A stretch of DNA of 10,117 nucleotides from Gammaproteobacteria bacterium. Its GTDB lineage: Bacteria; Pseudomonadota; Gammaproteobacteria; HK1. The stretch covers positions 1 through 10,117 of the forward strand of contig JAGRHX010000124.1 in assembly GCA_020444775.1 (NCBI GenBank). The letters are read 5' to 3'. Both the position numbers and the translations under genes were made by a program. Of this stretch, positions 5,710 through 10,117 are shown piece by piece. How positions within the stretch are numbered: position 1 is the stretch's first letter; each line of letters starts with the position of its first letter. Under the pieces are notes generated by a model. The model had not been told where the DNA came from. It saw nothing but the letters and a program-made list of their open reading frames with translations, and did not search any database.

Positions 5710-6573
5710 ATGCATACCGACAAGACGGATACGCGCAATAGCGTTCGGCGCGAATCGGGTGGGGGCGGGGAGACAGAGCGTCGTGACAGGCTCGTGTTCC
5801 GCACGGTCTGGCTCTCTGATATTCACCTTGGCACGCGAGGCTGCAGCGCGGCTTTCCTTCTCGACTTCCTGCGCTCGGTCGAGTGCGAGAAACTGTACCT
5901 GGTCGGCGATATCATCGATTTCTGGGCCCTTGGCTGGCGGCCGCACTGGCCGCAGTCGCACAACAACGTCGTGCGAACGATACTCGGCAAGGCCAAGCAT
6001 GGAACCGAGATCATCTATGTGCCCGGCAACCACGACGAGCTGATCCGCGACTACGCGGGATCGGTGTTCGGCAACATCTCGATTCGCAGCCGCGCCGTGC
6101 ATGACACCGCGGATGGTCGTCGGCTGCTGGTGCTTCACGGTGACGAATTCGACAGCGTCGTGCGCTGCTCACGCATGGTCTGCAAGCTGGGAAGCTGGAG
6201 CTACGGCATGCTGCTCGAGGCGAATCGCCTCGTCAATTGGATTCGGCGACGGCTTGGCTGGCCCTACTGGTCGCTGGCCGGCAGCGTGAAACACAAGGTC
6301 AAGCATGCGGTCAACTACATCAGCAACTTCGAGCAGGCAGTGGCCTACGAAGCGCGTCGCGCCGGTGTGGACGGGGTCGTCTGCGGCCACATCCACCACG
6401 CCGAAATTCGGAGCATAGAAGATGTGCTCTATCTCAACTGCGGCGATTGGGTCGAATCCTGCACCGTGCTGGTGGAGCACCAAGGCGGTGACATCGAGCT
6501 GCTGAACTGGGTCGAGGATGCACATTCACACAAGCGTCTGAGTGATGTCGAGCGCCTGCCGGCCGCCGCTTGA
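5710..6573 (+). CDS. plcP: PlcP-like calcineurin metallophosphoesterase (phospholipase C / LpxH-like)
   Basis: This 287-residue protein is a cytosolic binuclear-metal phosphoesterase. Automated pipelines usually label the family UDP-2,3-diacylglucosamine diphosphatase. The closest described relative I recognise is PlcP of Sinorhizobium meliloti, which under phosphate starvation cleaves phosphatidylcholine and phosphatidylethanolamine to diacylglycerol. Metal motifs are complete: SDIH (36-39), VGDIID (66-71), GNHDE (106-110), HGD (143-145) and GHIHH (226-230). PlcP-like signatures include LGTRGC (40-45), WPQSHN, YWSL, KVKHAVNYI and LNCGDWVESC. The ATG at 5710 has no clear ribosome-binding site and the Gly/Arg-rich first 28 residues look non-conserved. 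GTG 5794 (259 residues) is an alternative start. The next gene follows after 54 nt in the same frame, probably as an operon. The LpxH function is less likely given the PlcP-type residues and the lipid-gene context. Confidence 0.82.
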   Translation: MHTDKTDTRNSVRRESGGGGETERRDRLVFRTVWLSDIHLGTRGCSAAFLLDFLRSVECEKLYLVGDIIDFWALGWRPHWPQSHNNVVRTILGKAKHGTEIIYVPGNHDELIRDYAGSVFGNISIRSRAVHDTADGRRLLVLHGDEFDSVVRCSRMVCKLGSWSYGMLLEANRLVNWIRRRLGWPYWSLAGSVKHKVKHAVNYISNFEQAVAYEARRAGVDGVVCGHIHHAEIRSIEDVLYLNCGDWVESCTVLVEHQGGDIELLNWVEDAHSHKRLSDVERLPAAA

Positions 6574-6627
6574 ACTCAGGCGATCCAGACCCGGTCTCGA
6601 GGGTACGCCAACGGAGCCAGTGAGCTG

Positions 6628-8355
6628 GTGGAGCTTTTTCTGATAGACGCGATCGGCCCGTTCTTCAAAGACGTCAACAAGAAGCGCATCAACTGGTCGA
6701 AAGTTCCTTTCGATCTGCTCGAGCTCGATGGGCCGCAGCGACGTCCGCAGTTCGACGCGATCCGCGCGGACATGCAGATCTTTGCATCGCGAGCCAGCGC
6801 GACGGGTTTCAATGCGGCAACGCTCGACGATCTTTCCCATCTTGCCGACCATCCATGGTATGAGCCCGAGGTACGGCGTCGGTTGCGGGTGCTTCGCGAG
6901 GAGTTCACAGCCCTCTTCGACATCTTGCAGCGAGCCGGCCTGCAAGTCTTTCTCACCATGGATGTGTTCTCGGCTACCCCCGCCCTGGACGCGCGTCTGA
7001 AGGGTCGGGAGTCTCGAGTCAATGCTTTTCTCGCCGAGCTGATCGATAATTTCTTCACGGACTTTCCTTCGGTAGCCGGGCTGATACTGCGCTTTGGGGA
7101 AAGTGACGGCGTTGATGTGAAGGGCGTGTTCAAGAGTCGGCTGCACCTTAAGACGCCTGGCATGGTGAACCGCATGCTGGGCGAATTGTTGCCGGTATTC
7201 GAGCGCCACCAGCGACGGCTGATCCTGCGAACCTGGACCGTCGGTGCGTATCGAATCGGTGATTTCATGTGGCACCACGGCACGTTTGCTCGGGCGTTGA
7301 AAGGTATCGACAGCCCAGCACTCGTACTGTCGATGAAGTACGGCGAATCAGACTACTTCCGTTATCTGCCACTGAATCGAAACTTCTTTCGCACCCATCT
7401 GCCAAAGATAATCGAGCTGCAAACGCGACGCGAATACGAGGGGTGTGGCGAGTATCCTTCATTTGTCGGCTGGGATTACGAACGCTATGCGCGCGAGCTG
7501 CAACAGGCGCCAAACATGCTCGGAATCTCGGTTTGGTGCCAGACCGGGGGCTGGACCTCGTTTCGTCGCCGCACCTATATAGACGAGTCCGGCGTATGGA
7601 ACGAGCTCAATACCTACGTGACGCTTGCACTGTTCAAGGCGCGTGTTTCAGTATCCACAGCGCTCGAGTGGTGGGCAGCCGAACACTGTTCGCACGCACA
7701 CGCTCATGCCGATCTGCTGCAGCTGTGTCGCCTGTCAGATGAGGTCATCAAGGAGCTGCTCTATACCGAGCAGTTCGCGGTGCAGACCTTGTTCTTCCGG
7801 CGTGTCCGAATCCCGCCACTGCTCGGCGTGTATTGGAGCACCATCTTCATCAACCACTCATTGCGCAAGATCATGCGGCACTATGTCGCCGACCCCGAGG
7901 CTTGCGTACGCGCCGGATACAGCGCGCTGGCCAAGATTCGCCAGATGCAGCCGCTCGCGCGATCGCTGGGCCTACCCGAGGACGATATCGTCTATATGAA
8001 GCGGACCTTCAAGATCCTCGCGCTGGCGCGGCAGTACTTCTTCCATCCATACGATGACAGCGCGCGCAGACGTCTGGAGCGTGAAAAGAAGAGGTACAAG
8101 AAGAGGTACCCAAAGGGCACACGGACGCGGTACACGGTGAGACTGGATTTCTCCCGTTTCCGTTTGAGCAGCCGCTTTCTGCGCTGGTTCCTGGCCGTAA
8201 CGCTGCGCCAGCGCAGTCGCTACCGGCTGATCGACTATGTGTTGACGATGCACCTGTTGGCGCTGATATATCGCTTGCTCAGCCGCGCCAGACCCGGGCT
8301 GGTGCCGAAGTTCGCACGCGACAGTGCGATGGGGATCGACATCGTATTCCGCTAG
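6628..8355 (+). CDS. GH67 (alpha-glucuronidase)-like barrel protein with basic C-terminal region
   Basis: This 575-residue protein has no signal peptide and is probably cytosolic or membrane-peripheral. I do not recognise it as a named gene. Residues about 100-345 read as part of a TIM barrel with elements like GH67 alpha-glucuronidases. GLILRFGESDG (151-161) parallels the GH67 acid/base segment, suggesting Glu158. MKYGESDYF (236-244) parallels the KNGPIDFQ segment, suggesting Asp242. IELQTRREYEG (262-272) parallels the ELQITQEYxG segment, suggesting Glu269. The Asp242-Glu269 spacing of 27 is close to the roughly 28 I recall for the GH67 base pair. The N-terminal GH67 domain is missing, and the C-terminal half (about 350-575) is unlike GH67. 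It is helical and strongly basic (KKRYKKRYPKG at 487-497, RFRLSSRFLRW) and ends in two hydrophobic stretches. GTG 6628, with GGAG 11 nt upstream, is the first usable start after the plcP stop. Context suggests a glycolipid substrate; this is inference. Confidence 0.7.
   Translation: MELFLIDAIGPFFKDVNKKRINWSKVPFDLLELDGPQRRPQFDAIRADMQIFASRASATGFNAATLDDLSHLADHPWYEPEVRRRLRVLREEFTALFDILQRAGLQVFLTMDVFSATPALDARLKGRESRVNAFLAELIDNFFTDFPSVAGLILRFGESDGVDVKGVFKSRLHLKTPGMVNRMLGELLPVFERHQRRLILRTWTVGAYRIGDFMWHHGTFARALKGIDSPALVLSMKYGESDYFRYLPLNRNFFRTHLPKIIELQTRREYEGCGEYPSFVGWDYERYARELQQAPNMLGISVWCQTGGWTSFRRRTYIDESGVWNELNTYVTLALFKARVSVSTALEWWAAEHCSHAHAHADLLQLCRLSDEVIKELLYTEQFAVQTLFFRRVRIPPLLGVYWSTIFINHSLRKIMRHYVADPEACVRAGYSALAKIRQMQPLARSLGLPEDDIVYMKRTFKILALARQYFFHPYDDSARRRLEREKKRYKKRYPKGTRTRYTVRLDFSRFRLSSRFLRWFLAVTLRQRSRYRLIDYVLTMHLLALIYRLLSRARPGLVPKFARDSAMGIDIVFR
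8086..8109 (+). repeat. In-frame 12-bp tandem duplication
   Basis: AAGAAGAGGTAC occurs twice with no gap and no mismatch. It falls exactly on codon boundaries and encodes KKRY-KKRY (residues 487-494 of the GH67-like protein). A perfect copy suggests a recent slippage event that enlarged a basic patch. Confidence 0.9.
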
Positions 8356-8361
8356 CGGTGA

Positions 8362-9381
8362 CTACGCGGCCATGACGCGTTGCGGCCGTGCATCAACCAG
8401 GTTGTGCAAGAAGATATCGGTTGCACGCTGCCATGAGTGTACGCGTGCCTGGTCGATGCAAGTCTGGGGATCAATCTTGAGCGCATTGTGTATGGCGCGT
8501 TCCAGATCATCGTCCAGATAGCCGGTGCGGCCGTGCTCGACGACGTCGAGCGGCCCGGTCACCGGGAAGGCGGCCACTGGCACACCACAGGCCATGGCCT
8601 CGAGCAACACCACGCCGAAGGTATCGGTGCGGCTGGGGAATACGAAGACATCGGCGGCTGCGACATGGGCGGCGAGCTCGGCACCGCGTTTCTCGCCTAG
8701 AAAGCGGGCGTTTGGGAACTGCTTGCGTAACCGATCCATGTCCGGTCCCGAACCGATGACGTACTGCGTGCCCGGCAGGTCCAGACGCAAGAACGCTTCG
8801 ATGTTCTTCTCCACCGCGACGCGTCCCATGTACATGCTGATTGGACGTGGACCTTGTAAGGGTGCGCGTGTGTCGGGGTTGAACACCCGGGTGTCGACGC
8901 CACGGGGCCAGAGGGTGAGTCCGCTGAAGCCGCGCGCCTGCAGCCGGTCGCGCTGCGAGGGTGTCGGTACCAGCGTGCACCGTGCCGGTCGGTGAAAGCG
9001 TCTCAACCAGGCGTAGGACCAATCGATCGGTACCGGCACACGGGCGCGTATGTACTCGGGAAACTGAGTGTGAAACGAGGTCGTGAAGGCCCGTCGCTGG
9101 CGCAGGCAATAGTGTCGCGCCGCGAGGCCACAGGGCCCCTCGGTGGCGATGTGTATGGCCTGCGGGTCGAATGCATCGAGCATCCGCTGCAGCTTCGCCC
9201 CCGGCCACACGGCAATTCGGATCGAAGGATAGGTTGGACAGGGCACGTTGGTGAAGGCGGAGGACGAGAATATCTGTACGCTATGCCCAGCGGCGCGTAG
9301 CGTGGCCACGGTGTTCTCGTAGGTGCGGACCACACCGTTGACCTGTGGATGCCAAGCATCGGTGACTATGGCAATGCGCAT
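8362..9381 (-). CDS. GT4-family glycosyltransferase, possible diacylglycerol glycosyltransferase (Agt-like)
   Basis: This 339-residue GT-B glycosyltransferase probably transfers a sugar from a nucleotide donor to a lipid. The N-terminal acceptor domain opens with MRIAIVTDAWHPQVNGVVRT (1-20) and contains IATEGPCGLAAR and FHTQFPEY (103-110). The C-terminal donor domain includes RGVDTRVFNP, MYMGRVAVEKNIEAFL (183-198), and SRTDTFGVVLLEAMACG (250-266). The GT4 E-x7-E motif appears as Asp253-x7-Glu261. The pattern matches the Agt-type enzymes found beside plcP, such as the Agrobacterium enzyme making glucosyl- and glucuronosyl-diacylglycerol under phosphate limitation, but other GT4 mannosyltransferases look similar. 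ATG 9381 is fixed by GAGGAA 7 nt upstream; the open frame continues to 9762 without family character. It is convergent with the GH67-like gene, with only 6 bp between stops. Donor and acceptor are inferred from context. Confidence 0.85.
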   Translation of the reverse strand: MRIAIVTDAWHPQVNGVVRTYENTVATLRAAGHSVQIFSSSAFTNVPCPTYPSIRIAVWPGAKLQRMLDAFDPQAIHIATEGPCGLAARHYCLRQRRAFTTSFHTQFPEYIRARVPVPIDWSYAWLRRFHRPARCTLVPTPSQRDRLQARGFSGLTLWPRGVDTRVFNPDTRAPLQGPRPISMYMGRVAVEKNIEAFLRLDLPGTQYVIGSGPDMDRLRKQFPNARFLGEKRGAELAAHVAAADVFVFPSRTDTFGVVLLEAMACGVPVAAFPVTGPLDVVEHGRTGYLDDDLERAIHNALKIDPQTCIDQARVHSWQRATDIFLHNLVDARPQRVMAA

Positions 9382-9454
9382 CGTCCGATTCCTCGCAGTC
9401 GGTCTACCATGACAGCGTTGTACGATGCGAATATGAATGGCGGGGGTCTGGTTT

Positions 9455-9472
9455 GAGTCAGTCGTATGACAC
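9455..9472 (-). promoter_or_regulatory. PHO-box-like site upstream of the glycosyltransferase
   Basis: On the minus strand GTGTCAT-ACGA-CTGACTC matches the CTGTCAT-N4-CTGTCAT PhoB consensus at 6 of 7 and 4 of 7 positions with exact 11-bp spacing. It lies 74-91 bp upstream of the start codon. A perfect CTGTCAT half-site also occurs at 9409-9415, closer to the start. A degenerate match of this kind can arise by chance; it is noted because phosphate starvation is the expected signal for this pathway. Confidence 0.25.
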
Positions 9473-9796
9473 CGCAAGTCGCCAAAGCATAGGATGGGCT
9501 TGACAGCGCAGGGCAAGCGTTTTGTTGAGGTCCGAAGGTCGGCTACACATCCCCAAACGGACGAGCGGATCCCTTCATGCGATGACGCGGTCGCCTTGTC
9601 TCGATGCTTGACCCAGGGTGTCACGGACATCGTTGGGATTGGCGGGCAGCCGGGGGAGATTTCATCCGCCCGAACACCCGGAAGCCCTGCCGAGGCCAGC
9701 GGGAGTGCGCTCAGGCTATCGACGCCACAGCATGGCTGCTCGGGACCGCTGGTGCAGGGCACGCGCGGAGCCCTGCCGAATCTGGCACCTCCGAAT

Positions 9797-9829
9797 CCGT
9801 GGGAGCCGAGGGTGGGTCACCACCCACGG
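9797..9829 (-). terminator. Inverted repeats downstream of the carboxylase gene, weak terminator candidate
   Basis: CCGTGGG (9797-9803) pairs with CCCACGG (9823-9829). An alternative shorter hairpin, GTGGGT (9812-9817) with ACCCAC (9822-9827), shares the same right arm. The repeats lie 37-69 nt past the carboxylase stop in the direction of its transcription. No T-tract follows on the minus strand, so intrinsic termination is doubtful. Confidence 0.3.
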
Positions 9830-9865
9830 CCACCCGGCAACTGATCGCCAATCGCGGTCCCTGAC

Positions 9866-10117
9866 TCAGGGCCGATAGGTAAAGCCCACCGGTCCCGGCC
9901 GCAGCGCACGACGCGCCAGCCGCGCCCAGTGACAGAGCCTGGCCCGGGTGTCGGCGGGGTCGATGATCTGCTCGACCTCGAAATACTCGGCCGAGCGGAA
10001 CGGCGAGCGCAGTCGATTGAGCCGTTCCTTGATGGTGGCCAGATGCGCGTCGTAGTCGGGCGCCGCCTGCAGCTCGGCCTTGTAGGCGACCTCGATGCCG
10101 CCCTCGATCGGCAGCGA
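9866..10117 (-). CDS. Acyl-CoA carboxylase carboxyltransferase (beta) subunit, C-terminal fragment
   Basis: Only the last 83 residues are in the window; the gene runs off the right edge. The fragment begins SLPIEGGIEVAYKAEL and continues with IKERLNRLRSPFRSAEYF and EQIIDPADTRARLCHWARLA. It ends GPVGFTYRP before TGA. This is the characteristic C-terminus of the carboxyltransferase subunit of biotin-dependent acetyl-, propionyl- or related acyl-CoA carboxylases. The PIEGG motif, the RLRSPFR stretch and the IIDPxDTR stretch are family landmarks. These enzymes transfer carboxyl groups from carboxybiotin to an acyl-CoA in the cytosol. Substrate specificity cannot be judged from this part. It is co-directional with the glycosyltransferase but separated by 484 bp, so it is probably an independent unit. 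No stop or frameshift was seen in the visible part. Confidence 0.88.
   Translation of the reverse strand, partial: SLPIEGGIEVAYKAELQAAPDYDAHLATIKERLNRLRSPFRSAEYFEVEQIIDPADTRARLCHWARLARRALRPGPVGFTYRP

Larger units (their letters stand above)
9382..9865. other. 484-bp intergenic region without a convincing gene
   Basis: This stretch lies between the glycosyltransferase (minus) and the carboxylase end (minus), and must hold the glycosyltransferase promoter. Open frames exist on both strands, for example plus 9494-9844, but they lack ribosome-binding sites, conserved motifs and normal composition, being Pro/Arg/Ser-rich. Two TGTCAT hexamers on the minus strand (9466-9471 and 9409-9414) and a nested inverted repeat near 9797-9829 are the only structures noted. 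Confidence 0.6.

Noticed and set aside
5690..5710. A possible PHO box upstream of plcP (TTGTCAC-N4-CTGGATC on the minus strand).
   Set aside because: Only 5 of 7 and about 3 of 7 matches, in the opposite orientation, and overlapping the inverted repeat. Too weak to annotate.
9494..9844. A 116-codon plus-strand frame in the gap before the carboxylase.
   Set aside because: It has no ribosome-binding site, low-complexity Pro/Ser/Gly/Arg content and no recognisable motif.

Overview
The window is high-G+C proteobacterial DNA. Genes are tightly packed and GTG/TTG starts are common. Gene content (an ECF-controlled periplasmic sulfite oxidase with a diheme cytochrome c, a PlcP-like phospholipase, DgkA, an acyl-CoA carboxylase) fits an environmental proteobacterium, perhaps a chemotrophic or phototrophic gammaproteobacterium. 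The taxon is inference only. All calls come from reading motifs by eye; no database search was run.

Region 1 (95-4776) is a sulfite-oxidation locus. A divergent EamA/DMT exporter (minus) precedes a plus-strand series: ECF sigma factor, anti-sigma factor (start overlapping the sigma stop), Tat-exported SorA/SorT-type molybdenum sulfite oxidase, and a secreted diheme cytochrome c. The first two are translationally coupled. The last two have their own upstream region, with a perfect 15-bp palindrome, an ECF-like promoter and a tandem Shine-Dalgarno. The oxidase frame opened by that Shine-Dalgarno is broken by an in-frame TAA at codon 14; translation could resume at GTG 2766 with the Tat signal intact.

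Region 2 (4777-9381) looks like a membrane-lipid remodelling locus. It holds a diacylglycerol kinase (dgkA, minus), a PlcP-like metallophosphoesterase (phospholipid to diacylglycerol), a 575-aa protein with a GH67 (alpha-glucuronidase)-like barrel, and a convergent GT4 glycosyltransferase resembling those that make glucosyl- or glucuronosyl-diacylglycerol. PlcP plus such a glycosyltransferase is the known phosphate-starvation lipid swap of rhizobia and marine bacteria. The glucuronidase-like protein beside them is, as far as I know, not a described part of that pathway and is the best candidate for something new here.

Region 3 (9382-10117) is a 484-bp stretch with no convincing gene, followed by the 3' end of an acyl-CoA carboxylase carboxyltransferase subunit (minus) that runs off the window. 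No tRNA, rRNA, CRISPR array, insertion sequence or phage gene was seen.
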